Both the position numbers and the translations under genes were made by a program. Below, in pieces: positions 17,938 to 27,542 of a stretch of DNA of 64,000 bases; position 1 is the first letter of the stretch; each line of letters starts with the position of its first letter. Source of the DNA: Thalassotalea psychrophila (GTDB lineage Bacteria > Pseudomonadota > Gammaproteobacteria > Enterobacterales > Alteromonadaceae). The notes under the pieces were generated by a model. It saw only the letters and a program-made list of their open reading frames with translations, was not told the DNA's origin and ran no database searches. The stretch is from assembly GCF_031583595.1 (NCBI RefSeq), contig NZ_CP134145.1:1302001-1366000 (forward strand), read 5' to 3'.

Positions 17938-20181
17938 GTGACAATTTCTGCAAAATCTTTTGAGCCAAGGCAAGTTAAAAATACACTGGCTAAGTGGCTT
18001 ATTTCTGTTGGCGGTGTAAGTGTATTATTTACACTGGTACTGATATTTGCTTACCTTGTTTGGGTAGTAAAACCGGTGTTTGAGTCTGCCAGTATTGAAC
18101 CATTAACAAATATTGAAACTCAAACCGCAACTAATTTGGCTGTCGGTGTTGATGAGTTAAAAGAAATAACATTCAATATTAATACCAATGGTGAGATTAA
18201 TTTCTACCAATTAAAAGCCAATGATACTCACCAAACCGGTGATTTATTGCTTTCTGAAAAACTCATCCCTGAACAAGTTACATTACTTGATGTATTTACA
18301 ACAAATACCAATCAATATGTATTGTTAACTTCAGATGGCTTAATTAGAGTTATCCAGCCTAAATTCAAAGCTAACTTTGTTGCTGATATACGAACAATTA
18401 GCCCAAGCGTTGGTTATCCATTGGGTGAAGAGCCTATTGTGATTGATGAAGATGCCACATCAGGTTCTTCCTTGGCTTCATCAATTTTCGCCTTTGCAAT
18501 GACCGAAGAACGCGCGGTTGTTGTTGCCTTAACCAATGATAATCGGCTGCTCAAAACATCTCTCATCGCAGAAGATGATTTTAATTATGACCCTGAGTAT
18601 TCAACTGAATTTCAGCTAATTAAAGATGATGTAGAAAGCCTAGATTTTGTAGAGATAACCCCTGATTTATCAATGGCAATTGCCGTTGAAAATAACGCTG
18701 TTACTATTTTTGATTTAAGCGATGAATACGATGTCCCTGTTAAAACCGTATTTAATCCTGTTTATGAATCTGCTGCAGACATTACTTCTTTGGCATTACT
18801 TTCTGGGAGCAGTTCTGTGCTGTTTGGTACGAGTGATGGCAAAGTACACCAGTACTTTGAAGTTGCGGGCGAGAACGGTCGAAGCTTTCAATTAATTCGC
18901 TCGTTTGATGTTAGCGCTAATGAAACTGTTGCTGCTATATATCCAGAAACCTATCGTAAAAGTTTTTATACTGTAACACCTACAGGTAATGTAGGTGTTT
19001 ACTATACAACGTCCGAAGCTAAACTCTGGCAAGGTAAGTTACTAGATAATGCCGAGCAACCTTTTGCTATCGCTCCACGTGCAAACGGAATAGTTATTGG
19101 TAGTGGTCAATCAGTAGAGCTTTTTAGCGTTCATAATGAGCACCCTGAAGTTACTTGGTCAGCTTTGTGGCAAGAAGTTTGGTATGAAGGATATCCAGAG
19201 CCTGACTACATTTGGCAATCAACATCTGGCTCAGATGATTTTGAGGCAAAGTTTTCATTAGTGCCAATCTCTTTTGGTACAATGAAGGCAGCTCTATATG
19301 CGATGTTATTTGCTGTGCCAATAGCAATTTCTGCAGCTATATATACCGCTTATTTCATGCCTCCTGTTATGCGTAAAACTGTTAAGCCTACCATCGAATT
19401 AATGGAAGCATTGCCTACTGTGATATTAGGTTTCTTAGCCGGGTTGTGGTTAGCACCACTTATTGAAGAGTTCCTACCTGCAGTATTTTTACTCTCTATA
19501 CTGTTACCGTTTGCCACATTTGTAACGGCATTCGCATGGTACAAAGTGCCTAAAAAAATTAAACTTATTTTACCTGAAGCATTTGCTCCAATTATTTTAT
19601 TACCGGTGTTAATCCTAGCTGGTTTGTTAGCATTTGAAGCATCGCCATTTATTGAAGATGCAATGTTTGGCGGTGATATGCGCCAATACATTACGAACGA
19701 TTTAGGTATCAATTTTGACCAACGTAATGCACTTGTCGTTGGTATTGCTATGGGCTTTGCAGTTATTCCTACTATCTTTTCGATGGCAGAAGATGCAATT
19801 TTCTCAGTACCAAAACATTTAACCTCAGGCTCACTAGCTTTAGGCGCAACACAATGGCAAACCTTAGCTAAAGTGGTATTACTCACTGCAAGTCCTGGGA
19901 TTTTCTCCGCCGTTATGATGGGCTTGGGGCGCGCAGTTGGTGAAACTATGATTGTGTTAATGGCTACCGGTAATACTCCTGTAATTGACTGGAGTGTATT
20001 CCAGGGGATGCGAACCTTATCAGCAAATATAGCGGTAGAAATGCCTGAATCTGAAGTGGGCAGCTCACACTATCGAATTTTATTCTTAGCAGCCTTTGTG
20101 TTGTTTGTATTCACCTTTATTTTTAACACGCTCGCTGAATTTGTCCGTCAGCGTTTGCGTGAAAAATATAGCTCGCTGTAA
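17938..20181 (+). CDS. pstC: Phosphate ABC transporter permease PstC, long form
   Basis: 747 residues, more than twice the length of E. coli PstC. GTG start with AAGG upstream, directly after the Pho box. One membrane helix (about 25-47) is followed by a large extracytoplasmic region (about 50-430) rich in short beta strands and possibly propeller-like. The conventional permease domain of about six helices occupies the C-terminal 300 residues. The binding-protein-dependent transport motif (SGSLALGATQWQTLAKVVL) contacts the ATPase. It forms the phosphate channel with the PstA at 20202. The long form is known in marine gammaproteobacteria; the role of the extra domain is not clear. Confidence 0.9.
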   Translation: MTISAKSFEPRQVKNTLAKWLISVGGVSVLFTLVLIFAYLVWVVKPVFESASIEPLTNIETQTATNLAVGVDELKEITFNINTNGEINFYQLKANDTHQTGDLLLSEKLIPEQVTLLDVFTTNTNQYVLLTSDGLIRVIQPKFKANFVADIRTISPSVGYPLGEEPIVIDEDATSGSSLASSIFAFAMTEERAVVVALTNDNRLLKTSLIAEDDFNYDPEYSTEFQLIKDDVESLDFVEITPDLSMAIAVENNAVTIFDLSDEYDVPVKTVFNPVYESAADITSLALLSGSSSVLFGTSDGKVHQYFEVAGENGRSFQLIRSFDVSANETVAAIYPETYRKSFYTVTPTGNVGVYYTTSEAKLWQGKLLDNAEQPFAIAPRANGIVIGSGQSVELFSVHNEHPEVTWSALWQEVWYEGYPEPDYIWQSTSGSDDFEAKFSLVPISFGTMKAALYAMLFAVPIAISAAIYTAYFMPPVMRKTVKPTIELMEALPTVILGFLAGLWLAPLIEEFLPAVFLLSILLPFATFVTAFAWYKVPKKIKLILPEAFAPIILLPVLILAGLLAFEASPFIEDAMFGGDMRQYITNDLGINFDQRNALVVGIAMGFAVIPTIFSMAEDAIFSVPKHLTSGSLALGATQWQTLAKVVLLTASPGIFSAVMMGLGRAVGETMIVLMATGNTPVIDWSVFQGMRTLSANIAVEMPESEVGSSHYRILFLAAFVLFVFTFIFNTLAEFVRQRLREKYSSL

Positions 20182-20201
20182 GAATTTTAGGAATTATAGA
20201 C

Positions 20202-21836
20202 ATGAATAAATGGTTTAAATCAGGCTCTCCTTGGGTTTGGCTAAGTGCAGCAGGTGTATCAATTAGTTTGATTTCAGTTGTTGGTTTATTGTGGTTAATT
20301 GCATCGCGTGGTCTAACGTACTTTTGGCCTGCACAAATTCATCAATTTGAAATGGTCGATCCAAGCGGCATTACCTCCACTGTAATTGGAGAGGTATATG
20401 ATGTTGAGCGTATTCCTGTAGAACAATTAGCGCATACAAATATTGATACCAAAGATGCAGTTACTATTGAACGCTTTTTAATTAAAACCGGTAACCGTGA
20501 ATTAGTTAGCTTAGATTTTCGTTGGATTGTTGAACCATTAATAACTAAGCAAAGCCAACCTAAAAATGTGGCCGTTATTGAACGTCGTACTAATGGTAAC
20601 TTTTATGGCTTTATCGAACAGGTCTTCATGGATGGCAAACAAGTTTCTATTACAGAACTTGATAGATTTTTAGATCGAGTAAACAATTTACAAGATGAAA
20701 TAGCCGAACTGCAAAAAACAGATATAGGTGCAATTAATTATAGTCTTGAGAGTATTCGGTTAAAAGAGCGCAAAGCTGAAATTGATGGCAAGTTAACGAG
20801 TAAGTTAAAAGCTGAACTTGCAGAGAATAGAAAATCACTTAATGATGAGTACCTTGCTTTAGAAGAAAAATTGAATGAATTGCGCAGCGCTGTACAACGC
20901 GACAAAATTGTTGTGCGAGCAATGGGCGGTGAATTTGTAGATATTAATCTTGAACAGGTTATGCAAGTTAGCTTTAACAACCAGCTAGGTGTATTAGAAA
21001 AAGTTGGAAAATTCTTCAGTCATATAAGCAGCTTTCTAGTTGACGACCCAAGAGAAGCAAATACTGAAGGTGGAGTATTTCCAGCCATATTCGGTACAGT
21101 TTTAATGGTTTTGCTAATGACCGTTATTGTCGCGCCTTTAGGTGTTGTTGCTGCTATTTATTTACATGAATATGCAGGCAATAATGGTTTTACTAAACTA
21201 CTACGTATTGCAGTAATTAATTTAGCTGGTGTTCCATCAATTGTTTACGGCGTATTTGGTTTAGGTTTTTTTGTGTATATGGTGGGCGGATCGCTTGACC
21301 AAATATTTTATCCGGAATCGTTACCAAATCCAACGTTTGGCTCGCCAGGAGTACTTTGGTCAGCTCTTACTTTGGCTATATTAACTTTACCCGTAGTAAT
21401 TGTTTCTACTGAAGAAGGATTAGCGCGCATTCCATCAAGTATGCGTCATGGTTCACTAGCCTTAGGCGCTACTAAAGCTGAAACGTTATGGCGAATTATT
21501 TTGCCAATCGCAAGTCCTGCAATTATGACCGGAATTATATTAGCAATTGCTCGTGCAGCCGGTGAGGTGGCACCGTTAATGTTAGTTGGTGTGGTGAAAA
21601 TGGCTCCGACATTACCCGTTGATGGTAATTTCCCATTCTTGCATTTAGAGCGCAAGTTCATGCATTTGGGTTTTCATATATATGATGTAGGTTTTCAAAG
21701 TCCTAATGTTGAAGCTGCGAGGCCGTTAGTGTATGCCACAGCATTTTTATTGGTCTCCATTATTGTTGGCCTGAATATGACTGCAGTGTCTATTCGAAAC
21801 AAATTACGTGAAAAATATCGTTCATTAGAACATTAG
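20202..21836 (+). CDS. pstA: Phosphate ABC transporter permease PstA, long form
   Basis: 544 residues against about 300 in E. coli. An N-terminal helix (about 13-35) is followed by an extracytoplasmic insertion with a predicted coiled coil (about 160-240, rich in Glu, Lys and Leu). The permease domain begins near 285 and carries the coupling motif HGSLALGATKAETLWRIILP and the PstA-like end (NKLREKYRSL). It follows pstC by 20 bp with AGGA before the start. Both permeases carry extra periplasmic domains, so these may pack together or receive a particular phosphate-binding protein. Confidence 0.92.
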   Translation: MNKWFKSGSPWVWLSAAGVSISLISVVGLLWLIASRGLTYFWPAQIHQFEMVDPSGITSTVIGEVYDVERIPVEQLAHTNIDTKDAVTIERFLIKTGNRELVSLDFRWIVEPLITKQSQPKNVAVIERRTNGNFYGFIEQVFMDGKQVSITELDRFLDRVNNLQDEIAELQKTDIGAINYSLESIRLKERKAEIDGKLTSKLKAELAENRKSLNDEYLALEEKLNELRSAVQRDKIVVRAMGGEFVDINLEQVMQVSFNNQLGVLEKVGKFFSHISSFLVDDPREANTEGGVFPAIFGTVLMVLLMTVIVAPLGVVAAIYLHEYAGNNGFTKLLRIAVINLAGVPSIVYGVFGLGFFVYMVGGSLDQIFYPESLPNPTFGSPGVLWSALTLAILTLPVVIVSTEEGLARIPSSMRHGSLALGATKAETLWRIILPIASPAIMTGIILAIARAAGEVAPLMLVGVVKMAPTLPVDGNFPFLHLERKFMHLGFHIYDVGFQSPNVEAARPLVYATAFLLVSIIVGLNMTAVSIRNKLREKYRSLEH

Positions 21837-21845
21837 CGCTGCAAG

Positions 21846-21863
21846 GCTGTAAGGCCTTACAGC
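21846..21863. promoter_or_regulatory. Perfect palindrome between pstA and pstB
   Basis: GCTGTAAGGCCTTACAGC is an 18-bp perfect inverted repeat just after the pstA stop, followed by ATTTTAG. It could form an mRNA hairpin that attenuates or stabilises the pst transcript, or be a processing site. The T-run is too short for a strong terminator. Confidence 0.5.
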
Positions 21864-21930
21864 ATTTTAGCCGAATGATATTTAGCAAAACAAATTCAGA
21901 AATTTAAAGTTTGAACAGAGTAAAATTACG

Positions 21931-22755
21931 ATGATTAATGTAACTCCAGAAGTATTAATGCAAAACCAGCAAACGGTGGATGTCAATAATTTACCTGCTG
22001 AGCAAGTTGCACTAGAAATTAAAGGCTTAAATCTTCACTATGGTGATAAGCAAGCGTTAAATAATATTTCGATGAAGATCCCAAAAGGTAAAGTAACTGC
22101 TTTTATCGGCCCAAGTGGTTGTGGTAAGTCGACGTTATTACGTTGTATTAACCGCATGAATGACTTGGTTGATATCTGTAAGATTGAAGGTGAAATTGAT
22201 CTACACGGTGAAAATATTTACGGCAAACATGTCGATGTTGCACAGCTTCGTCGTAAAGTCGGTATGGTGTTTCAACGACCGAACCCATTTCCTAAATCAA
22301 TTTACGAAAATGTAGTTTATGGCTTGCGCTTAATTGGTCAAAAGAATCGTCGGGTTTTAGATGAAGCGTGTGAAAAATCACTTCGAGCTGCCGCATTATG
22401 GGATGAAGTAAAAGATAGAATTCATGATAGTGCATTAGGTTTATCTGGTGGTCAGCAACAACGCTTAGTAATTGCAAGAGCTATAGCAATTGAACCTGAA
22501 GTACTATTATTAGATGAGCCAACATCGGCACTTGATCCAATTTCTACTTTAGTGATTGAAGAGTTAATCACTGAGCTTAAAGAAAAATACACGGTAGTTA
22601 TTGTAACCCACAACATGCAACAAGCTGCACGAGTATCAGATCACACTGCATTTATGTATATGGGGGATTTAATAGAGTACAGCGATACTAATACTTTATT
22701 TACGACACCTGCAAAGAAAAAAACTGAAGATTATATTACAGGCCGTTACGGTTAA
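21931..22755 (+). CDS. pstB: Phosphate ABC transporter ATPase PstB
   Basis: 274 residues with Walker [10 protein letters not shown], the Q-loop [19 protein letters not shown], the signature [14 protein letters not shown], Walker [13 protein letters not shown] and the switch His in [16 protein letters not shown] and the C-terminal [10 protein letters not shown] are characteristic of PstB. The N-terminus is about 25 residues longer than the core; the ATG at 21931 is kept although its ribosome-binding site is weak. It powers phosphate uptake through PstC/PstA. Confidence 0.96.
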   Translation: MINVTPEVLMQNQQTVDVNNLPAEQVALEIKGLNLHYGDKQALNNISMKIPKGKVTAFIGPSGCGKSTLLRCINRMNDLVDICKIEGEIDLHGENIYGKHVDVAQLRRKVGMVFQRPNPFPKSIYENVVYGLRLIGQKNRRVLDEACEKSLRAAALWDEVKDRIHDSALGLSGGQQQRLVIARAIAIEPEVLLLDEPTSALDPISTLVIEELITELKEKYTVVIVTHNMQQAARVSDHTAFMYMGDLIEYSDTNTLFTTPAKKKTEDYITGRYG

Positions 22756-22771
22756 TTAAGGAGAAATAAAA

Positions 22772-23476
22772 ATGGAAACTTTTGATACAGGTCGTCATAT
22801 TTCTGGCCAGTTTAACCAAGAGCTTGATGCCGTACGTAATAATGTAATGAATATGGGCGGCATGGTAGAGCAGCAACTTAAAAATGCATTAACAGCGGTC
22901 AGTGAAAACAACGAAGAGCTCGCTCGAAAAGTATTATCTAGTGATTACAAAATAAATTTAATGGAAGTGACCATTGATGAAGAATGTACTCGTATTATTG
23001 CCAAACGCCAACCTGCGGCCAGTGATTTACGTCTAGTGATGGCAATAATAAAAACGATTGCTGATTTAGAGCGTATTGCTGATGAAGCTGAAAAAATAGC
23101 TAGAGTTGCCTTAGAACAGTTTAGCGCTAAACAACAAGATTTATTATTAAACTTAGACAACCTAGGTCGTTTAGTATTAACCACATTACATGATACTTTG
23201 GATGCTTTTACACGCATGGATTTTGATGCAGCATTAAAAGTACACCAAAGTGACAGTCGTATTGACCGTGAATACGAAGCATTAATGCGCCAGCTAATGA
23301 CGTACATGATGGAAGACCCTCGTTCGATACCATCAATTATGTCGGTAATTTGGTCTGCCCGAGCGTTAGAGCGTATCGGTGATAGGTGCCAAAATGTTTG
23401 TGAATACATTATTTATTTTGTTAAAGGCAAGGTTATACGCCATATATCTGAAGAGGATGTACCTGGAATTTTTTAA
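22772..23476 (+). CDS. phoU: Phosphate-signalling regulator PhoU
   Basis: 234 residues made of two repeated three-helix bundles. The metal-cluster motifs ERIADEAEKIAR and ERIGDRCQNVCEYI carry the E-x-x-x-D pattern of PhoU. AAGGAG precedes the start and pstB ends 16 bp upstream. PhoU links the Pst transporter to the PhoR kinase and represses the Pho regulon when phosphate is plentiful. Last gene of the Pho-box operon. Confidence 0.95.
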   Translation: METFDTGRHISGQFNQELDAVRNNVMNMGGMVEQQLKNALTAVSENNEELARKVLSSDYKINLMEVTIDEECTRIIAKRQPAASDLRLVMAIIKTIADLERIADEAEKIARVALEQFSAKQQDLLLNLDNLGRLVLTTLHDTLDAFTRMDFDAALKVHQSDSRIDREYEALMRQLMTYMMEDPRSIPSIMSVIWSARALERIGDRCQNVCEYIIYFVKGKVIRHISEEDVPGIF

Positions 23477-23719
23477 TTATTTAAGTAAATTTGAATAGTT
23501 TAAAACAACTTTTAAATTATTCGTTTTGTAATAAGTGAGCTAAACTTGTTGCAAAGTTAAGCCGTTTTAAAACAAGTTGTGTTTTTTTTATACATATTGG
23601 GTTATGTTAGAAAAAATAGCATGTTTTTCATAAGTTAAACTTTTAAATTATCTGGCAAATAGGGTATATTTGCCAAGATTTTAACAAGCAACACTATATA
23701 TAGTTGCAGGATAAAAAAT
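23477..23719. other. Intergenic region between phoU and the DUF47 gene
   Basis: 243 bases, AT-rich. It holds ACTTGTT and AACAAGT arms followed by a T-run (about 23545-23591), a weak terminator candidate, and a 7-bp hairpin GGCAAAT / ATTTGCC at 23654-23674. No Pho box was seen, so the DUF47-pit pair probably has its own, phosphate-independent promoter here. Confidence 0.4.
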
Positions 23720-24397
23720 ATGAGTGGAAATACAATCCTTGGCGTTTTTGCAAAATCGCCGTTAAAGCCGTTAGAACAACATATTCGTAAAGTAAATGAA
23801 TGTGCTGATCTACTTCCTTCTTTCTTTGTTGCTTGTACCGCCGGTGACTGGGATAAAGCTGAAAAAATTCGTAAAGACATTTCTTCGCTTGAAAAAGCTG
23901 CCGATACAATGAAGCGCGACATTCGAAATGAATTGCCGGGTGGGATTTTTATGCCTGTGCAGCGTACCGACGTTCTAGAACTGGTAAGTCAACAAGATAA
24001 AATTGCTAATAAAGCAAAAGACATCTCAGGACGAATTTTAGGTCGTCAATTAGTTATTCCAGCAGCATTATCAGATGACTTTAATAGTTATTTAACTCGT
24101 TGTATAGATGCGATAAAACAAGCCGCAGATGCAATTAATGAATTAGATGATTTACTAGAAACTGGTTTTCGTGGCCGTGAAGTGAAACTAGTAGAAAAAA
24201 TGATAATTGAATTAGCTTCTATCGAAGACGATACAGACTTTATGCAAATTAAGCTTCGTAGAGCTTTAATGGCTATTGAAGAAGGTATGAACCCTGTTGA
24301 TGTAATGTTTTTATATCAAATTATTGAATGGGTTGGTGATTTAGCAGATCTAGCTGAGCGTGTAGGTGCTCGACTAGAAATTATGTTAGCAAGATAA
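23720..24397 (+). CDS. DUF47 / TIGR00153 family PhoU-like protein
   Basis: 225 residues, all-helical, with E-x-x-x-D metal motifs resembling PhoU (EWVGDLADLAERVG near the end). The start MSGNTILGVFAKSPL and the middle segment QQDKIANKAKDISG fit the TIGR00153 group. These genes usually stand directly before a PiT transporter, as here (11 bp gap), and are thought to control it. AGGA precedes the ATG. Confidence 0.88.
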   Translation: MSGNTILGVFAKSPLKPLEQHIRKVNECADLLPSFFVACTAGDWDKAEKIRKDISSLEKAADTMKRDIRNELPGGIFMPVQRTDVLELVSQQDKIANKAKDISGRILGRQLVIPAALSDDFNSYLTRCIDAIKQAADAINELDDLLETGFRGREVKLVEKMIIELASIEDDTDFMQIKLRRALMAIEEGMNPVDVMFLYQIIEWVGDLADLAERVGARLEIMLAR

Positions 24398-24408
24398 GGT
24401 AGATTCTA

Positions 24409-25674
24409 ATGGATATTATAGCTAATTACGGTTCTACCCTAGTTATTTTTGCCGCCATTGTTGGTTTTGTTATGGCTTGGGGTATTGGGGCAAATGATGT
24501 TGCCAATGCCATGGGTACATCAGTAGGCTCGAAAGCATTAACAATTAAACAAGCAATAATTATTGCAATGATTTTTGAATTTGCCGGTGCATATTTAGCC
24601 GGTGGTGAAGTTACCTCTACTATTCGTAAAGGAATAATAGATTCAAGCTTCTATATAGATACACCTGAGCTCTTAGTGTTTGGTATGATCTCAGCACTCC
24701 TTGCCGCAGGTACATGGTTACTTATCGCATCATATATGGGCTGGCCAGTATCGACTACACATTCAATTATTGGTGCGATTGTTGGCTTCTCAGCAATTGG
24801 TGTCGGAATACATACTGTTGATTGGGCCTCTGTTGGTGGTATTGTTGGTAGTTGGATAATAACACCGCTGATTTCCGGGGTGTTCGCTTTTGTGATATTT
24901 AACAGTGCACAAAAACTTATTTTTAATGACGATAATCCTTTAGCCGCAGCTAAAAAATGGGTTCCGCTATATATGTTTTTAGCTGGTTTTGTATTGTCAT
25001 TAGTGACAATCAAAAAAGGCTTAAAGCACATAGGTTTAGATATTGGCTCCGTTGAAGGGTACATGTATGCAATAGCTGTTGCTGTTGGTGTAGCAATTAT
25101 TGGTAAGTTCTTTATTTCAAGATTGAAGTTTAAAGAGTCTAAAAACCGCAGAGCTAATTATATTAACGTTGAAAAAGTATTTGCAGTACTAATGGTCATT
25201 ACGGCCTGTGGTATGGCTTTTGCTCACGGTTCAAATGATGTTGCTAATGCTATTGGCCCATTAGCTGCCGTAGTTTCAATTGTAGGTAGTAACGGTGAAA
25301 TAGCCTCTACATCAGCCCTTGCATGGTGGATATTGCCTCTTGGTGGTATTGGTATTGTTGCTGGCCTTGCTTTATTTGGTCATAAGGTAATTGCCACCAT
25401 TGGTAAAGGTATTACTCACTTAACGCCAAGCCGTGGTTTTGCTGCTGAACTTGCTGCAGCATGTACCGTAGTTGTAGCTTCTGGTACTGGTTTACCAATT
25501 TCAACAACACAAACACTGGTTGGTGCTGTGCTAGGTGTAGGTATGGCCCGCGGTATTGCGGCAATAAACTTAGGTGTTGTGCGTAACATCGTAGTTTCTT
25601 GGGTTGTTACCTTACCGGTAGGTGCTGGATTATCAATCATGTTTTACTGGATGATTAAAGGCGCGTTCATGTAA
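24409..25674 (+). CDS. pitA: Low-affinity inorganic phosphate transporter, PiT family
   Basis: 421 residues, about ten membrane helices. The duplicated PiT signature appears as GIGANDVANAMGTSVGSKAL near the N-terminus and AHGSNDVANAIGPLAAV in the second half, each with the Asp used for cation-coupled phosphate entry. STTHSIIGA and STTQTLVGA are the paired internal repeats. It probably couples to proton or sodium influx. Forms an operon with the DUF47 gene and ends in a clear terminator. Confidence 0.93.
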   Translation: MDIIANYGSTLVIFAAIVGFVMAWGIGANDVANAMGTSVGSKALTIKQAIIIAMIFEFAGAYLAGGEVTSTIRKGIIDSSFYIDTPELLVFGMISALLAAGTWLLIASYMGWPVSTTHSIIGAIVGFSAIGVGIHTVDWASVGGIVGSWIITPLISGVFAFVIFNSAQKLIFNDDNPLAAAKKWVPLYMFLAGFVLSLVTIKKGLKHIGLDIGSVEGYMYAIAVAVGVAIIGKFFISRLKFKESKNRRANYINVEKVFAVLMVITACGMAFAHGSNDVANAIGPLAAVVSIVGSNGEIASTSALAWWILPLGGIGIVAGLALFGHKVIATIGKGITHLTPSRGFAAELAAACTVVVASGTGLPISTTQTLVGAVLGVGMARGIAAINLGVVRNIVVSWVVTLPVGAGLSIMFYWMIKGAFM

Positions 25675-25697
25675 ACGCTCAATCATTATCGAATAAG

Positions 25698-25729
25698 AAG
25701 GCGAAGCACATCGCTTGGCCTTTTTTTTT
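25698..25729 (+). terminator. Terminator of the DUF47-pit operon
   Basis: AAGGCGAAGC and GCTTGGCCTT form a stem with one mismatch, followed by nine T. Confidence 0.8.
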
Positions 25730-25730
25730 A

Positions 25731-25840
25731 CATCAGGGAAGATGGAATGTCGACTTGCCATGGATGGCAATAAAGTCGACTCACATCAAGGATGTGCTTA
25801 TCCTCCCGCAACTAGGATGATGGAATGTTGATTTGAGTAC
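25731..25840 (+). repeat. Hairpin repeat, locus C (one full 53-bp unit and a decayed second)
   Basis: The first unit, 25731-25783, opens with CATCAGGGAAGATGGAATGT. It contains the nested stems GTCGACTT / AAGTCGAC (outer, perfect) and TGCCAT / ATGGCA (inner). A second start, CATCAAGGAT, lies at 25784, exactly 53 bp on, but decays after about 15 bases; a GATGGAATGTTGATTTG remnant lies near 25819. Same family as the arrays at 32036 and 56911. Confidence 0.75.
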
Positions 25841-25845
25841 TTTGA

Positions 25846-25870
25846 TTGGCGTGAACTTGTTCGCGCGTTA
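25846..25870. repeat. Half of a dispersed palindromic element
   Basis: TTGGCGTGAACTTGTTCGCG and the following bases match the left arm of the inverted repeat at 63321-63403 with only a few changes. The right arm is missing here. It has no coding sense. Confidence 0.5.
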
Positions 25871-26012
25871 AAGCTTTAGCAATGGAGGAATGCAAAACCA
25901 TGGAAGGGAAAGTGCTGTTAACATTAAAGTAACAAAGTACTAACAAACTATTGCAGTATTACTTTTTGAGGTTGTTATTATATCCGCAGTCAACTTACTT
26001 AAGGAATCATCC

Positions 26013-26258
26013 ATGAAAAAACTTATTATATTAATTACCAGTGCATTATTATTCTCAGTATCTGCACAAGCAGAAATTAAAGATTGTGATGATTTAAAAG
26101 ATGAAATACATACAAAAATATCGAATAACGGTGTAGAAAGTTTTGATTTGATTGTTGTTGAAAACGACGATGTTGAAGACCATGATGGCTATAAAGTTGT
26201 TGGTAGCTGTGAATCTGGCTCTCAAAAAGTGTTATATAAGAATTTATACAAAGCGTAA
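26013..26258 (+). CDS. Small secreted DUF1161-like protein
   Basis: 81 residues with a typical signal peptide (MKKLIILITSALLFSVSAQA, cleavage after residue 20). The short mature domain has Cys25 and Cys66, placed to form one disulphide, and KVVGSC near the end. Length, cysteine spacing and the CDDLKDEI start resemble DUF1161 proteins such as E. coli YnfD, whose function is unknown. AAGGAA precedes the ATG and a strong terminator follows, so it is a single-gene unit. Confidence 0.75.
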   Translation: MKKLIILITSALLFSVSAQAEIKDCDDLKDEIHTKISNNGVESFDLIVVENDDVEDHDGYKVVGSCESGSQKVLYKNLYKA

Positions 26259-26296
26259 ATTCTTATATAAACCTTAAAGAATCTAATTCAATTAAA

Positions 26297-26327
26297 GAGC
26301 TCATCGGATCCGATGGGCTTTTTTTTT
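26297..26327 (+). terminator. Terminator after the DUF1161-like gene
   Basis: AGCTCATCGGATCCGATGGGCT forms a stem with few mismatches, followed by nine T. Confidence 0.82.
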
Positions 26328-26505
26328 GCTTAGCGCTGCATATACAATATCCCTATTGAAAACAGCTTATTTAATGTTTTACATCATGTGAAATTGAATG
26401 AAATCACTATAGACGGATCTAGGTTTGTAAATTTTTTATTGGCAAAAAATCTATTTTTAGATTAAATTTATTAACTTACTATTGTAAATTTGATTGAAAA
26501 TATCG

Positions 26506-27423
26506 ATGAATACTCATTTACCCAACTTAAAACATCTGCAATATCTACTCGCATTAAACGAGCATCAACACTTCCATCGAGCAGCGGATGCATGTTTTGT
26601 AAGTCAGTCAACTCTTAGTAGTGCTGTTATAAAACTTGAACAACTTTTAGATTGTCAGCTTATAGAGCGAGATCATAAAAGCTTTGTCTTTACTGCGCAT
26701 GGCAAAGCAGTAGTAAAAATGGCTGAACAGTTAATTCATAGCGCCACTGATTTAGTCGAATTCTCAATGTCACAGGGCTTAACTAGCAAAGGCCATATAT
26801 ATTTAGGCTGTATACCAACTATCGCACCATTTTTATTAACTGATGTGATATCTGCCACTTCAGAATTATTGCCTGATATTGAATTATTTATTAAAGAAGC
26901 GCCAACAGATGAATTGCTCAAGCAATTAGCTAATGGTGACATTGATATTGCCATTCTAGCTTTGCCGATTGATAACAAACATAATCACAACTTTAAACAA
27001 ACCCACTTGGGCAACGATGAGTTCTATTTAGCCGGTAACGAAGAGTTAGTAAAACAAGTAATAAGCGATGAAGATTATCAAAATATACCTGACGAAAGTG
27101 TATTTTTATTATCAGAGGAACATTGTTTAACTGACCACGCTTTATCAGCTTGTAAATTAGTGAACAAATCTAAAATAAATCCTTTTGCTGCCACTTCATT
27201 AGCGACCCTTTTACAAATGACGATTCATCATAATGGTTTGACCTTTTTACCTGAAATGGCAATAAATAAAGGCATTGCAGGCCATGCTTATTTGACCGTA
27301 CAAAAGCTTAATAAGCATCCCTACAGAGAAATAGCCATGCTTGAACGTAATGGCAGTCTTCGCTCTGAAACCTTCAGTTTACTGGCAAATGTAATTACTG
27401 ATTTGTTTGAGCAAAACCGTTAA
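26506..27423 (+). CDS. oxyR: Hydrogen-peroxide sensor OxyR (LysR family)
   Basis: 305 residues from the ATG at 26506; an in-frame TTG at 26494 would add four residues. The LysR winged helix is at 1-60 (HFHRAADACFVSQSTLSSAV). The two redox cysteines of OxyR are present as Cys207 and Cys216 in SEEHCLTDHALSACKL, with the same nine-residue spacing as Cys199 and Cys208 in E. coli. Peroxide should join them in a disulphide and switch on catalase and peroxidase genes. No katG or ahpC is in the window. The AT-rich region upstream probably holds its promoter. Confidence 0.93.
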   Translation: MNTHLPNLKHLQYLLALNEHQHFHRAADACFVSQSTLSSAVIKLEQLLDCQLIERDHKSFVFTAHGKAVVKMAEQLIHSATDLVEFSMSQGLTSKGHIYLGCIPTIAPFLLTDVISATSELLPDIELFIKEAPTDELLKQLANGDIDIAILALPIDNKHNHNFKQTHLGNDEFYLAGNEELVKQVISDEDYQNIPDESVFLLSEEHCLTDHALSACKLVNKSKINPFAATSLATLLQMTIHHNGLTFLPEMAINKGIAGHAYLTVQKLNKHPYREIAMLERNGSLRSETFSLLANVITDLFEQNR

Positions 27424-27542
27424 AAATATAAAGTTGAAAAAAAATTTAAAATTTTCAAACTATTTTCTCAATCCTTCCTACATATATAGTAAATCGATAT
27501 TAATAAAGAAAATAATAATGACAAACCTTCTAGGTATATATT

